Source of the DNA: HGM04593 sp045661225
GTDB taxonomy: Bacteria > Bacteroidota > Bacteroidia > Bacteroidales > Bacteroidaceae
Length of the DNA: 64,000 nt
NCBI GenBank assembly: GCA_045661225.1
Contig: JAZRFF010000009.1
Location: 113,780 to 177,779, forward strand
Direction of reading: 5' to 3'
Within the stretch, counting starts at the first letter, position 1; the number at the start of each line of letters is the position of its first letter. The notes under the pieces are model-generated. The model saw only the letters and a program-made list of their open reading frames with translations, had not been told where the DNA came from and made no database searches. Position numbers and translations under genes: made by a program. Positions 19,008 to 27,927 of the stretch are shown piece after piece.

Positions 19008-19721
19008 TTACTTGAGCTCAAAGCGTACGCTCACGTTGAAGTTGTAGGTTATTTTCCCGATGCTTATTGTCGGTGTTGCAGCGGAACTCTCTTCGACGTT
19101 GGCTGCATCGTTCATTACGGAACGGGCTTTGTATAGTCTGGGCTGCACCTGGCTGCTGTTCAGCCAGGACTCAATTTTGGTAGCCTTGCCAATCTCCTGC
19201 CCTATGGCTCCTGCAAGAACCGCAGCTTCGGCTTTTGCCTGTTGCATAGCTTCTACGGCTAATCCGTTCTTCAGTTCCTTCTCCTTTGTGTATTTAACCT
19301 TTGCGAGCTCGATGTTTGATATTTGACGTGCCTCGAGCGATGCAATCACTTGTTGCATAATGGTGGCGTCCGACAGCTTTAGAATATAAGTCGCTTCGGT
19401 TTTTGCAACAACTTTCTTCGAGAAGGTTTTGTACCCAATCTCGCTGCCCATATAGTTGAGCGTGAGGCATTCGGGAATGTCGATGCGATTCTCTTTCAGC
19501 GCACCTATCATTGCGCTCTGCAGTTCCTCGAGGCTCTTCTTGCCTTTATACTCCTTCTCGCTGATAGTTATTTTCAGATATAACTCGTCGGGTGTGACTT
19601 CGCGCTGTACACCTGTGTTGATATCCACGTATGGTTGTGTGATTGTTTGGGCGTTGCTCTGTGTCGTGGCAGTGATGAATAGGAATGTCGCAACAATCGA
19701 AAATAACAGACTCTTTTTCAT
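19008..19721 (-). CDS. SIMPL-domain (DUF541) periplasmic protein
   Basis: 237 aa from MKKSLLFSIV, chosen because it gives a clean signal peptide ending near SNAQ; a start twelve codons upstream would spoil it. The SIMPL pattern is visible: PYVDINTGVQREVTPDELYLKITISE at the start, ALKENRIDIP, LSDATIMQQVIASLEARQISNIELAKV in the middle, and AVEAMQQAKAEAAVLAGAIGQEIGKATKIE followed by a beta-rich end (ITYNFNVSVRFELK). The family (E. coli YggE is a member) is linked to oxidative-stress tolerance, but its biochemistry is unclear. The next gene downstream on the same strand is doxX. Confidence 0.85.
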   Translation of the reverse strand: MKKSLLFSIVATFLFITATTQSNAQTITQPYVDINTGVQREVTPDELYLKITISEKEYKGKKSLEELQSAMIGALKENRIDIPECLTLNYMGSEIGYKTFSKKVVAKTEATYILKLSDATIMQQVIASLEARQISNIELAKVKYTKEKELKNGLAVEAMQQAKAEAAVLAGAIGQEIGKATKIESWLNSSQVQPRLYKARSVMNDAANVEESSAATPTISIGKITYNFNVSVRFELK

Positions 19722-19734
19722 AATTATATATATG

Positions 19735-19771
19735 TGTAAAATAAAAGCAATGCTCAAAGGTGGGCATTGCT
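19735..19771 (-). terminator. Terminator of the AraC-family gene
   Basis: On the minus strand AGCAATGC/GCATTGCT form a stem with a ten-base loop, followed by TTTATTTTA. It lies 40 bp after the regulator's stop codon. Confidence 0.7.
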
Positions 19772-19810
19772 CGGGGAATAAACAAATAAATTAGCAATAG
19801 TTAACGGCTT

Positions 19811-20725
19811 TTATATGTTTTTTGTGCCTCGTTTGCGGAATTCGAGTGGCGGAACACCCGCTTTCTTTTTGAAAAATGTCGAAAATTGCCCAAGGCATTC
19901 AAAATGTAGTTTTGATGATATTTCGGCTATGCTCATATTGGTTGAATAGAGAAGCTCTTTTGCTTTTGCGAGTTTGAGCTCCTGGCGGTATTGCCCGGGC
20001 GAAATGCCGCACTTGTTTTTGAACTCCCTGCGAAAAAGCGAGTAGCTTATGCTTAGCGATTCGGCTATGCTCTCAAGGTCTTTGCTGCCGCTCATATCCT
20101 CTTTCATAATAGCCTTGGCTTGGTTAATTATGCGCATTATATAGCTGTCGCCGAAAGAGTGGTTAATGTCCTCGTAATAAATTCTGCCGATGAGTGACAT
20201 TGTCAGTCCTGCGACAATTTGCTGAAAACCTTTTTTTTCGTCGGCAATAATATCGAAAATCTCGTGATAGGTGTTTATTATACGTTCGTCAACGCCTATG
20301 CGGAACACGCAGTTCTTGAATGTGAAAAATCCTGCGCTTATTTTGTCGTCCATAAACGAGCCGTTGAAACCTACCCAATGGTCGTCCCAACCGGTTGCGG
20401 GGTCCGGGGCGAATGTGTGCCACTCTCCGGGGAATAGCATAAACATCATTCCGGCTTCAATTCTTGTCCTTGAACAAGATGCACTTTCAAAATAGCCCGA
20501 GCCGCGTGTTATATATATCAATTGGTATTCGTTGAGCACTCGACGCTTGTTGTCGGGGAACTTGTAACCGTCAGGGTGCGACGACAGGGGGTATTCCTCG
20601 CCCGGCTTTACGTGCTGGAAACCGGCTGTAGTAATGGCAAGCCCCCAAGATTTGTCGCGTGGCGATATTTGCAGGTATTTGAAATTCTCTACTTTCTTGT
20701 CAATAGTAAATGCGTTTTCTTTCAT
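19811..20725 (-). CDS. AraC-family transcriptional regulator
   Basis: 304 aa from MKENAFTIDK; a start 25 codons upstream is possible but adds a sequence unlike the family. The N-terminal half is a cupin-type ligand-binding domain (YITRGSGYFES, MLFPGEWHTFAPD, WVGFNG), the layout of AraC regulators that sense sugars. The C-terminal half has two helix-turn-helix units: SLSISYSLFRREFKNKCGISP and MSIAEISSKLHFECLGQFSTFFKKKAGVPP. It is divergent from the DcaP-like porin with a 235-bp spacer, so the porin is a reasonable target. The ligand is unknown. Confidence 0.92.
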   Translation of the reverse strand: MKENAFTIDKKVENFKYLQISPRDKSWGLAITTAGFQHVKPGEEYPLSSHPDGYKFPDNKRRVLNEYQLIYITRGSGYFESASCSRTRIEAGMMFMLFPGEWHTFAPDPATGWDDHWVGFNGSFMDDKISAGFFTFKNCVFRIGVDERIINTYHEIFDIIADEKKGFQQIVAGLTMSLIGRIYYEDINHSFGDSYIMRIINQAKAIMKEDMSGSKDLESIAESLSISYSLFRREFKNKCGISPGQYRQELKLAKAKELLYSTNMSIAEISSKLHFECLGQFSTFFKKKAGVPPLEFRKRGTKNI

Positions 20726-20960
20726 TGTGCGTTGTTTCAGTTCGGTAAAATCTTTTGTCGTGCCGAAATATTGTGCAAAGGTAATGAAAAAAGTTAACAA
20801 AAATGAGCAACCGGCACTAAAAATAGCAAATAACGTTTTTGCGCAAAGTTTTCTGAACTTATGGTTTTTATTTCCTGTTGAAATGTTTGTGTAAAAGCGT
20901 TGCTAAACAAAAATAGTTCGTAAATGTTACTATGATGTAATGTTTTAAAAACAGTGTTTT

Positions 20961-22241
20961 ATGGAAAGAATTTTTAAAAGATTGATGCTGGCGGTGTTGT
21001 TTCTGTCGGCATTTGTTAACGTCAGTGCACAGCGTTGGGTCGAGATTGACGATGATGTGACTCCTGTTATTTGTATTAGTGAAACGGTGAACGAAGCGCC
21101 TGATGTAGTGGAGATATTCCAGAATACTCAAAGTCCTTACCATCACGACCCTCGTGCACCGCGATTCGTGCTTGTTGACCAGAAAGGACGCTGGGGGTTG
21201 GGAATTGGCGGCTATCTGCAGACGAAGATAGAATATGACTTTGACAAGACTGTTAGCAATGTCGATTTTCTGCCTTCGGCAATACAGCGCAGCTCTGCCT
21301 CGACTCAATATAGAATGGATATGTCGAACTCTACTATATTTCTTAAGTTGGTAGGTTCGAGCAGACTGCTGGGCGACTTTATACTTTACACTTCGGCCGA
21401 TTGGCGTGGCGGAGGCTTGGGTTTTCAGTTGCAGAATGCTTATATGAGTACAAAATATTTTACATTTGGTTATGCGGTAGGTGCGTTTATGGACCTTTCG
21501 GCAGTGCCTACCACCATTGATTATGGCGGTCCTTGCGGAATGACATTCTATCGTGCTGTTCAGGTGCAGGTGAAGTATGCCTTTGACTTTGGTCTTTCTA
21601 TGGGAATTTCGCTCGAGGCGCCTAATGTAAACGCAACGGGCAATGAGTTTGTCAGTATAGGCGAGCAGCGTTGCCCGAATGTCCCGATATTCGTACAGTA
21701 TAACCTTTTTAATAATCCGATGAATCACATTCGTCTGGGTGCTGTGATGCGTGATATTTCTTATACCGACAAGGTCGCGAATATTGATACCGACAAGGTT
21801 GGCTGGGGCGTTCAGGCCAGCGTGCTTGCAACTATGGGCGGCCTGCAACTGAAAGGTCAGTTTACGACAGGAGAGGGTATAGGCTCTCTTGTGAATAATA
21901 TATCCAATGTTGGTGTGGACGTTGTTCCCGACCCGCTTAAACCCGGTAAGGCGATGCTGCTCACGAGTAATGCGTGGTATGCCGGGTTGCAGTACAATTT
22001 TAATTCAAAATGGCTGGCTTCGGCAGCCTATAGTCAAACGAATTTGCTCTCCCGTCGCGGTTATGCGGAGGCTAACCCCGAAGGGTATCATCGAGGGCAA
22101 TATGCCGTTGCGAATGTTATGTACAATGTGAGCGATAATTTGCAGGTGGGGCTTGAATATTTGCACGGCTGGCGTACTGATTTTAACGACAGAACGTATA
22201 ACGCCAACAGAATAAACCTTTCGGCAAGATACGATTTCTGA
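20961..22241 (+). CDS. DcaP-like trimeric outer-membrane porin
   Basis: 426 aa. Signal peptide ends at NVSAQ (about residue 24). The rest alternates aromatic beta-strands ending in the outer-membrane signature ...INLSARYDF with a terminal Phe. The start of the barrel, DQKGRWGLGIGGYLQTKIEYDFD, and GVQASVLATMGGLQLKGQFTTGEGIG fit the DcaP family of substrate-selective porins. A Gly-rich region and NFNSKWLASAAYSQTNL support a porin rather than a TonB receptor; no TonB box or plug is present. Transcribed away from the AraC regulator and ended by a strong terminator, so it is a single-gene unit. Likely takes up small anionic or sugar solutes (family knowledge). Confidence 0.82.
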   Translation: MERIFKRLMLAVLFLSAFVNVSAQRWVEIDDDVTPVICISETVNEAPDVVEIFQNTQSPYHHDPRAPRFVLVDQKGRWGLGIGGYLQTKIEYDFDKTVSNVDFLPSAIQRSSASTQYRMDMSNSTIFLKLVGSSRLLGDFILYTSADWRGGGLGFQLQNAYMSTKYFTFGYAVGAFMDLSAVPTTIDYGGPCGMTFYRAVQVQVKYAFDFGLSMGISLEAPNVNATGNEFVSIGEQRCPNVPIFVQYNLFNNPMNHIRLGAVMRDISYTDKVANIDTDKVGWGVQASVLATMGGLQLKGQFTTGEGIGSLVNNISNVGVDVVPDPLKPGKAMLLTSNAWYAGLQYNFNSKWLASAAYSQTNLLSRRGYAEANPEGYHRGQYAVANVMYNVSDNLQVGLEYLHGWRTDFNDRTYNANRINLSARYDF

Positions 22242-22255
22242 CGGTCTGTTCGAAT

Positions 22256-22285
22256 GGGGGAGAATCTCTCCCCCTTGTTTTTTTA
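22256..22285 (+). terminator. Intrinsic terminator after porin
   Basis: GGGGGAGA/TCTCCCCC stem with a three-base loop, then TTGTTTTTTT. Confidence 0.9.
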
Positions 22286-22419
22286 ATGGGTCTGCAAGCT
22301 GTTGCCGGGGCGCTTTTCCTGAATTTATCATAAGGGGTATGTCTTGTTTTTGCTGTTGTCTTTTTTGTAGAGCGTGTTTATTGTTCTTGCTGTTTGTGTG
22401 CAAAAAAATGGTTGCGGTA

Positions 22420-22450
22420 TTTGGGATATTGAGAAATATTGTTATTTTTG
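22420..22450 (+). promoter_or_regulatory. Bacteroidetes-type promoter of the phosphate transporter
   Basis: TTTG (-33) and TATTTTTG (-7, perfect TAnnTTTG) are separated by exactly 19 bp, the canonical spacing. The start codon is 88 bp further on. Confidence 0.65.
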
Positions 22451-22538
22451 TGAGGTTTTCGTGGCGATTAGGCGCTGATTAGTGCTGTCGCTTTTTTGGA
22501 AAAACACTAAGGGGTTAATAATTACTAACTTTATATCT

Positions 22539-24842
22539 ATGGACATTGTTTCTTTTGTCTCTAATTTAAGTGCGGTTGAATTATCGTATCTTTTTGTCGT
22601 GACTTTTATGTTTGTGCTTGCAATCATAGACCTTAATGTGGGTGTGAGCAACGATGCTGTGAATTTCCTCAGTTCGGCTGTCGGTTCTAAGGCTGCAAAG
22701 GTCAAGCACGTGCTCATTGTGGCAGCGCTGGGTGTCTTTGTGGGCGCTGCGTTCAGTAGCGGAATGATGGACGTTGCGCGTCACGGAATCTTTGACCCGA
22801 GTCACTTCAGTTTCGCGAATGTGATGTGTATTTACCTTGCGGTGGTTATCAGCGATGTGTTCCTGCTCGACCTTTTTAACTCGTTGGGCTTGCCTACATC
22901 GACTACCGTATCAATGGTCTTTGAGCTTTTGGGTGCGTCGTTTATGACAGCCTTGCTGACATCGACCGGTGCGGGTCTTGGAATGCTCAATACCGACAGG
23001 GCTCTGACGATTATAATTTCAATATTCCTTTCTGTGGCTATCGCGTTTGTGTTCGGTCTGGTGGTGCAATGGATATCCCGTGTGCTGTTCACATTCCACT
23101 ATCGCAAGAATCTTGGTCGCAAAATTGGTCTTTATGGCGGCTTTGCAACAACTGCCATAATATATTTTATGCTCATTAAAGGACTTAAGGGCAGTGCTCT
23201 TATAGGTTTTATGCCCGAGGCGCTTCAGCATATTATGTTCGAGCAGACAGCGCTCTTCCTTTTGTGCGCATTTGTGTTCTTTACCTTGCTTATGCAGGTG
23301 TTGCATCTGCTGAAGGTTAATGTCCTGAAAGTCGTTGTGCTTATGGGAACATTCTCGCTGGCAATGGCTTTTGCCGGCAACGACCTTGTGAACTTTATCG
23401 GTGTTACCATTGCGGGACTCGAGTCGTTCAAGGATTTTGTAGCCAATGGAAACGGCGGTGTCGATACATTTATGATGGATTCCTTGAACTTGCCGTCAAA
23501 GACAAGTGTCCTGTTCCTTGTGGGTGCCGGCGCGGTTATGGTATATTCGCTTTTCACCAGTAAAAAAGCCCGTAAGGTGTTGCAGACCTCGATAGACCTC
23601 TCGAGCCAGCAGAATGAGGAGGGCGAAATGTTTGGAACTTCGTCGATTGCCCGTAATCTTGTTCGTGCGGTGACAAAGACTGTAGACGTTGTGGTGCGCA
23701 AAACGCCTGACAGTGTCAAGCGTTGGGTCGGTAAGCGCTTTACTCCGCTCGAGGAGCGTGAGGACGTAGCTTTCGACCTTGTGCGTGCATCGGTTAACCT
23801 TGTGCTGTCGGGCTTGCTGATAGCGTTGGGTACTTCTCTTAAATTGCCTCTCTCTACAACATACGTTACATTTATGGTGGGTATGGGTTCTTCACTCGCC
23901 GACCGTGCCTGGGGACGTGAGAGCGCGGTGTATCGTGTTACCGGTGTGGTCTCTGTTGTCGGTGGCTGGTTCATTACAGCCGGAGCGGCGTTTATAATTG
24001 CAGCATTGGTGGCTATGATACTCAACTGGGGCGGTGTCGTTGCAATGTATGTAATGATTGCTCTTGTTATTTATCTGCTTGTCCGTAGCCACATCAATTA
24101 TAATAAGAAAAAGAACACAGAGAAGGTCGATGAGAAAATGACGGTTGTGTTGAAGTCTGATGATAAAGGTGAGGTTTGGGAGAATTTAAGGGAACACGCT
24201 TCCGAGACTCTTACCCACACTCTTTCTTTTTCGGCCGAGACTTATAAAATTATGTTTGAGTCTTTCTCGAAAGATGCTTTACGACCGTTGAAGAGCTCTT
24301 TGATAAAGATTGTCGAGGAGAAGGCGTTTATGAAAAAAGAACGTCGTGCCGAGACACGAGGCTTGCAGCGTATAGACCAGCAGCTGGCGTTTGAGCGCAG
24401 CACCTGGTATCACTTGTGTACAAACAGTTGCCAGCAGATGCTTAATACCTTGACACGTATAGGTGAGCCTATGAAAGAGCACGCCGATAACAGTTTCAGC
24501 CCTCTTTCAAAAATATATGTTGATGAGTTTGCGCCTTACTGTCGCGATGTATATAGTGTGCTAAAGGATATTAACCAAATTATTGAATCGGGTAATTATG
24601 CCGCGTCGGACGAGGTTTCTGCCCGTGCAAAGGACCTTAAGCACGCTCTTGCCACATTGCGCAAGGAACAGACAATGCGTTTGCATCAAAGTAAGGGCAG
24701 CTTGCGTATGGACTTTGTCTATTTGAATCTCATTCAGGAGAGTCACGAGTTGCTGAGTGAGGTCCGTAACCTTTTGCGTGGTAGTAATAAGTTCTTTGCT
24801 GTAGGGGGCAACTCTCCGGAATTCAGCAAGAGTAAGGAATGA
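22539..24842 (+). CDS. pit: PiT-family inorganic phosphate transporter with C-terminal PhoU-like domain
   Basis: 767 aa from MDIVSFVSNL; a start 19 codons upstream is less likely because the preferred one begins close to the first membrane helix. Residues about 10-540 are polytopic and carry the two PiT signatures: GVSNDAVNFL near residue 35 and the second-half repeat GTSLKLPLSTTYVTFMVGMGSSLADRAWG, also seen as LGLPTSTTVSMVFEL. After the last helix about 220 soluble residues are helical and charged, resembling the PhoU-like tail of Bacteroidetes PiT proteins. The tail may gate uptake in response to phosphate. No phoU or pst genes are nearby. Confidence 0.92.
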   Translation: MDIVSFVSNLSAVELSYLFVVTFMFVLAIIDLNVGVSNDAVNFLSSAVGSKAAKVKHVLIVAALGVFVGAAFSSGMMDVARHGIFDPSHFSFANVMCIYLAVVISDVFLLDLFNSLGLPTSTTVSMVFELLGASFMTALLTSTGAGLGMLNTDRALTIIISIFLSVAIAFVFGLVVQWISRVLFTFHYRKNLGRKIGLYGGFATTAIIYFMLIKGLKGSALIGFMPEALQHIMFEQTALFLLCAFVFFTLLMQVLHLLKVNVLKVVVLMGTFSLAMAFAGNDLVNFIGVTIAGLESFKDFVANGNGGVDTFMMDSLNLPSKTSVLFLVGAGAVMVYSLFTSKKARKVLQTSIDLSSQQNEEGEMFGTSSIARNLVRAVTKTVDVVVRKTPDSVKRWVGKRFTPLEEREDVAFDLVRASVNLVLSGLLIALGTSLKLPLSTTYVTFMVGMGSSLADRAWGRESAVYRVTGVVSVVGGWFITAGAAFIIAALVAMILNWGGVVAMYVMIALVIYLLVRSHINYNKKKNTEKVDEKMTVVLKSDDKGEVWENLREHASETLTHTLSFSAETYKIMFESFSKDALRPLKSSLIKIVEEKAFMKKERRAETRGLQRIDQQLAFERSTWYHLCTNSCQQMLNTLTRIGEPMKEHADNSFSPLSKIYVDEFAPYCRDVYSVLKDINQIIESGNYAASDEVSARAKDLKHALATLRKEQTMRLHQSKGSLRMDFVYLNLIQESHELLSEVRNLLRGSNKFFAVGGNSPEFSKSKE

Positions 24843-24855
24843 TTTTTTAAACTGC

Positions 24856-24887
24856 ACAAGCATCGGTAGGGTTCTGCCGATGCTTGT
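24856..24887 (+). terminator. Hairpin after the phosphate transporter gene
   Basis: Perfect 11-bp stem ACAAGCATCGG/CCGATGCTTGT. It is followed by AT-rich sequence without a T-run, so termination would be weak, and the nfo gene starts 19 bp later. Confidence 0.6.
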
Positions 24888-24906
24888 ATAATAATAGAAC
24901 TGAATT

Positions 24907-25740
24907 ATGAAGTTTATAGGTCCGCACGTTTCGGCAAGCGGTGGCGTTGAAAATGCACCGCTGAATGCGACTTCGGTTGGGGCAAACGCTTTTGCTCTTT
25001 TTACAAAGAATCAGCGTCAATGGGTGGCTGCGCCTCTGACGGCAAAGAGTATAGAACTTTTCAGGGAGAACTGCAGTAAAGGTGGCTTTGCACCCGAATA
25101 TATACTCCCGCACGATAGTTATCTCATAAACCTGGGTAACCCCGATGAGGAGGCTATGCAAAAGTCGCGTGCGGCATTCATTGACGAGATGCAACGTTGC
25201 GAACAGTTGGGGCTTAAGATGCTTAACTTTCACCCGGGCAGCCATCTTAATAAAATTTCAGTAGAACAGTGTCTCGACTCCATTGCCGCAAACATCAATC
25301 TTGCACTCTCAAAGACTTCCGGCGTTACTGCGGTTATCGAGAATACTGCAGGGCAGGGCAGCAATGTCGGAAATAAGCTCGAGGAGATTCGCTATATTAT
25401 TGACCGTGTCGACGATAAAAGCCGTGTGGGCTATTGTATAGATACTTGTCATTTTTATTCGGCGGGCTATGATATTGTAGGTGACTATGAGGGCGCATTT
25501 GCTGAACTTGACAGGGTCGTAGGTCTTGAGTATTTAAAAGGTATACACCTTAACGACACAAAGAAACCTCTTGGTTCACGCGTCGACCGTCACGACAATG
25601 TAGGAGTCGGGCTTTTGGGGCTTGATTTTTTCAAACGTTTTATGAAGGATAAACGCTTCGATAATATGCCTGTAATTCTTGAAACTCCCGATGAGAGTCG
25701 TTGGGCCGAAGAAATAGCATTGTTGCGTAGTTTTGAATAA
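24907..25740 (+). CDS. nfo: Endonuclease IV (AP endonuclease)
   Basis: 277 aa, normal length. Cuts DNA 5' of abasic sites in base-excision repair, using three metal ions. All family signatures are present: PHVSASGGVENAP, HDSYLINLG, NFHPGSH, IENTAGQGSNVG, CIDTCHFYSAGYDI, HLNDTKKPLGSRVDRHDNVG and ILETPDE. These contain the His, Glu and Asp ligands of the trinuclear zinc site. The queuosine-precursor transporter gene starts 47 bp downstream on the same strand and may share the transcript. Confidence 0.97.
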   Translation: MKFIGPHVSASGGVENAPLNATSVGANAFALFTKNQRQWVAAPLTAKSIELFRENCSKGGFAPEYILPHDSYLINLGNPDEEAMQKSRAAFIDEMQRCEQLGLKMLNFHPGSHLNKISVEQCLDSIAANINLALSKTSGVTAVIENTAGQGSNVGNKLEEIRYIIDRVDDKSRVGYCIDTCHFYSAGYDIVGDYEGAFAELDRVVGLEYLKGIHLNDTKKPLGSRVDRHDNVGVGLLGLDFFKRFMKDKRFDNMPVILETPDESRWAEEIALLRSFE

Positions 25741-25787
25741 TTTATGTTGCGTGCCTTGTCGGGTGCGCTGCGCAAAAAAAATAATTT

Positions 25788-26471
25788 ATGAATAAGGTAT
25801 CGGAAAACCCTTTCAAAAACCGAGCAGGCGGCGAGATGCCGCTAATGGTGGTAACAGCCCTTTTTGTCACGCTCTATCTTGTGTCGAATGTGATGGCTGT
25901 GAAGATTATATCAATATTCGGCTATTTTTATTTTGATGCCGGGACAATAACTTTCCCTTTTGCCTATATGCTGGGCGACGTGCTTACGGAATTATGGGGC
26001 TATCGCACCGCGCGCAAGGTTATATGGACGACTTTTGCGTGCAATGTGATTATGGTCCTGTGCACTCAGTTGGGGGTGTGGCTGCCTTCGCCCGATTATC
26101 TTGACTCTACCGCCGGGGCGTATAATACGATATTTACATATGTTCCGCGTATCGTTGTCGGCTCGTTGGTGGGGTTCCTGCTTGGCGAACTCTCCAATGC
26201 GTGGCTTATGGAGCGCATCAAGAGGCTTACGCGTGGGCGTCGTCTGTGGGTGCGTACAATAGGCAGTTCTGTGGTGGGCTATCTTTTCGATACTCTGCCC
26301 TTTGTGCTCATAGCCTTTGCCGGGGTGCTGGCGTTGCGCGACCTCTTGTTGATGATAGCCTTGCAGTATGTGATGAAACTTGCGCTTGAAGTTTTCTTTG
26401 GAACTCCAATGGCTTATGCGTTGATTGTCTTTCTCAAGCGAAAGGCTCTAAGTGCTCGTAGCAATGGATAG
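25788..26471 (+). CDS. yhhQ: Queuosine-precursor transporter, YhhQ/VUT family
   Basis: 227 aa with about six membrane helices. Family marks: LYLVSNVMAVKIISIFGYFYFDAGTITFP near the N-terminus, YMLGDVLTELWGY, ELSNAWLMERIK, and SSVVGYLFDTLPFVLIAF. YhhQ proteins import queuosine precursors such as preQ0 and preQ1 for tRNA modification (established for the family). The stop codon overlaps the start of the next gene by 8 bp, so translation of the two is coupled. This ties the radical-SAM protein to queuosine metabolism. Confidence 0.9.
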   Translation: MNKVSENPFKNRAGGEMPLMVVTALFVTLYLVSNVMAVKIISIFGYFYFDAGTITFPFAYMLGDVLTELWGYRTARKVIWTTFACNVIMVLCTQLGVWLPSPDYLDSTAGAYNTIFTYVPRIVVGSLVGFLLGELSNAWLMERIKRLTRGRRLWVRTIGSSVVGYLFDTLPFVLIAFAGVLALRDLLLMIALQYVMKLALEVFFGTPMAYALIVFLKRKALSARSNG

Positions 26472-27147
26472 ATATTCGGTTATACATACAAAGATGCCGC
26501 GTGAATTTGTGCTGCTTCAAGGGCAAGGGTGCCGTTGGAGGCGGTGTACTTTTTGTAACTATCACCTTGATGTCGGCACTGCTCCTTACGAGGTGAATAA
26601 ACCTGTTCTTGAACGTGTGACAGGCGTGTATGGCGTGCTCGATGTTATAAATTCGGGCTCGGCAATGGAGCTTGATAGTGAAACTGTTGAGCTGATAAAG
26701 GCGGTGGTGCAGAAGAAAAAGATACACACGCTGTGGTTCGAGGCGCATTTTATGTATCGTAATCGTCTTGCGGAGTTTGCAGCGCAGTTCGCTCCGGCCG
26801 AGGTTAAATTTCGTTGCGGTGTCGAGAGTTTTTCTCCCGAACAACGTAAGCGCTGGAATAAGGGTGTGCCTTCCTGGGCTGGCCCCGAAGAGGTTGCGAA
26901 ATATTTTAAGGGCGTGTGTCTGCTGTGCTGTACCGATGATGACTCGCGTGAGCGTATTCTTGCTGACATTGAGACTGCCAAGCGTTATTTTGAATACTTC
27001 AGTGTCAATCTTTTTTGTAATAATGGTACTCCTGTGAAGCGTGACGAATCGCTTGTGCAGTGGTTTAAGAGTGAGGTCTATCCGGTAATAAAAGACGACC
27101 CGGCGATTGAAGTGCTGGTTGACAATACCGACCTGGGTGTTGGGTAG
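26464..27147 (+). CDS. Small radical-SAM protein coupled to YhhQ
   Basis: 227 aa from MDRYSVIHTK, the ATG that overlaps the end of yhhQ. The putative iron-sulfur site reads GCRWRRCTFC: Cys23, Cys28 and Cys31, a C-x4-C-x2-C spacing instead of the usual C-x3-C-x2-C. Later NSGSAMELD, LWFEAHFMY, FRCGVESFSPEQR and NLFCNNGTPVKRD fit a small radical-SAM barrel. A radical-SAM queuine lyase (QueL) is known from queuine salvage in Clostridioides difficile. Overlap with a queuosine-precursor transporter makes a similar salvage role plausible here, but this is inference from context. A terminator follows. Confidence 0.78.
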   Translation: MDRYSVIHTKMPREFVLLQGQGCRWRRCTFCNYHLDVGTAPYEVNKPVLERVTGVYGVLDVINSGSAMELDSETVELIKAVVQKKKIHTLWFEAHFMYRNRLAEFAAQFAPAEVKFRCGVESFSPEQRKRWNKGVPSWAGPEEVAKYFKGVCLLCCTDDDSRERILADIETAKRYFEYFSVNLFCNNGTPVKRDESLVQWFKSEVYPVIKDDPAIEVLVDNTDLGVG

Positions 27148-27199
27148 GTTCCGTTTGCTCCTTTATCGATGGTGGCTGTCGGTGTCCTTTTGTGCATTA

Positions 27200-27233
27200 G
27201 GCACAATGGACGATGGCGTTTGTGCCGTTTTTT
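27200..27233 (+). terminator. Terminator after the radical-SAM gene
   Basis: GGCACAA/TTGTGCC stem with a 13-base loop, followed by GTTTTTT. Confidence 0.75.
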
Positions 27234-27253
27234 GCACTGTTTGCTTACGAGGA

Positions 27254-27640
27254 CTATATTTTTGTCGCAAACAGGTATCCTGCTGCCGTAAGTGCGATAC
27301 CGGCAATTACGCTTATGCCTGTGTATGTGGCGAAGTGCCAATAAAGTCCCTGCTGAATCATTGCAAGCGCCTCTTTTGAGAATGTTGAAAATGTGGTAAA
27401 ACCGCCACATAATCCATATGTGCAAAAAAGAAGCAGTGAGTTGTGTGCGTTGCAGCTCCTGCCGATAGTGCCGCTTATGAGTCCGATTAGCAAGCAGCCT
27501 AAAAGGTTTACCGACAAGGTGCCCCAGGGGAAGGCTTGTGATACGTTTTTCGTCAATAATGAGACGGCGTATCTTGCGCAGCCACCAAAGAAACTGCCAA
27601 GACCGACCAAAAGCATATTCTTGAATAGTTCAAAGTGCAT
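27254..27640 (-). CDS. crcB: Fluoride channel CrcB (Fluc)
   Basis: 128 aa with four membrane helices. Fluc channels are dual-topology dimers that let fluoride leave the cytoplasm. Seen: GLGSFFGGCARYAVS, PWGTLSVNLLGCLLIG (with the pore Asn) and the signature YGLCGGFTTFSTFSKEAL. Only one crcB copy is present, as expected for a dual-topology homodimer. The upstream sequence was checked for a fluoride riboswitch and none was seen. Its mRNA may begin in the tRNA-Ser repeat region upstream. Confidence 0.95.
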   Translation of the reverse strand: MHFELFKNMLLVGLGSFFGGCARYAVSLLTKNVSQAFPWGTLSVNLLGCLLIGLISGTIGRSCNAHNSLLLFCTYGLCGGFTTFSTFSKEALAMIQQGLYWHFATYTGISVIAGIALTAAGYLFATKI

Positions 27641-27781
27641 AATTAGTGAATGTTTGTGTATTTAACGCTCCGGAGTCTGTAAAAATAAAAATTTTGTTTG
27701 CCGGGAATTGAAGGACTCTTGCAAGCGATAGCGCCGGTTACGTTCCTTTCCTTTCCGCTTGAGAAAAATTTCTTTAAATAA

Positions 27782-27809
27782 AAAAAAGGAAGCTTTAAAG
27801 CTTTCTTTT
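27782..27809 (-). terminator. Terminator hairpin of degenerate tRNA-Ser unit B
   Basis: On the minus strand AAAAGAAAGCTTT/AAAGCTTCCTTTT is followed by several T. It stands just after the 3'-end-like block CCCTCTCTCTCCGC, as the true terminator does after tRNA-Ser. Confidence 0.75.
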
Positions 27810-27812
27810 CAG

Positions 27813-27850
27813 CGGAGAGAGAGGGATTGACTTCGTCCATCCCTTGCGCT
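27813..27850 (-). repeat. Degenerate tRNA-Ser 3'-end unit B
   Basis: The minus strand reads GGATGGACGAAGTC then AATCCCTCTCTCTCCGC, matching the T-arm/acceptor end of the nearby tRNA-Ser (CGAATCCCTCCCTCTCCG). The rest of a tRNA is missing. It shares the GACGAAGTC insert with unit A. Confidence 0.7.
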
Positions 27851-27874
27851 GCCGCGGGCATCCTTGCAAAAGGA

Positions 27875-27920
27875 AAAAGCAGACAAACCTTCAAATAAAC
27901 TTGAGTTTCTGTCTGCTTTT
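27875..27920 (-). terminator. Terminator hairpin of degenerate tRNA-Ser unit A
   Basis: Minus-strand AAAAGCAGACA/TGTCTGCTTTT stem with a 24-base loop, ending in a T-run. It follows unit A directly. Confidence 0.7.
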
Positions 27921-27927
27921 CTTTTTG

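Noticed and set aside
27641..27780. Fluoride riboswitch upstream of crcB
   Set aside because: The expected conserved fluoride-aptamer sequences were not found on the minus strand.
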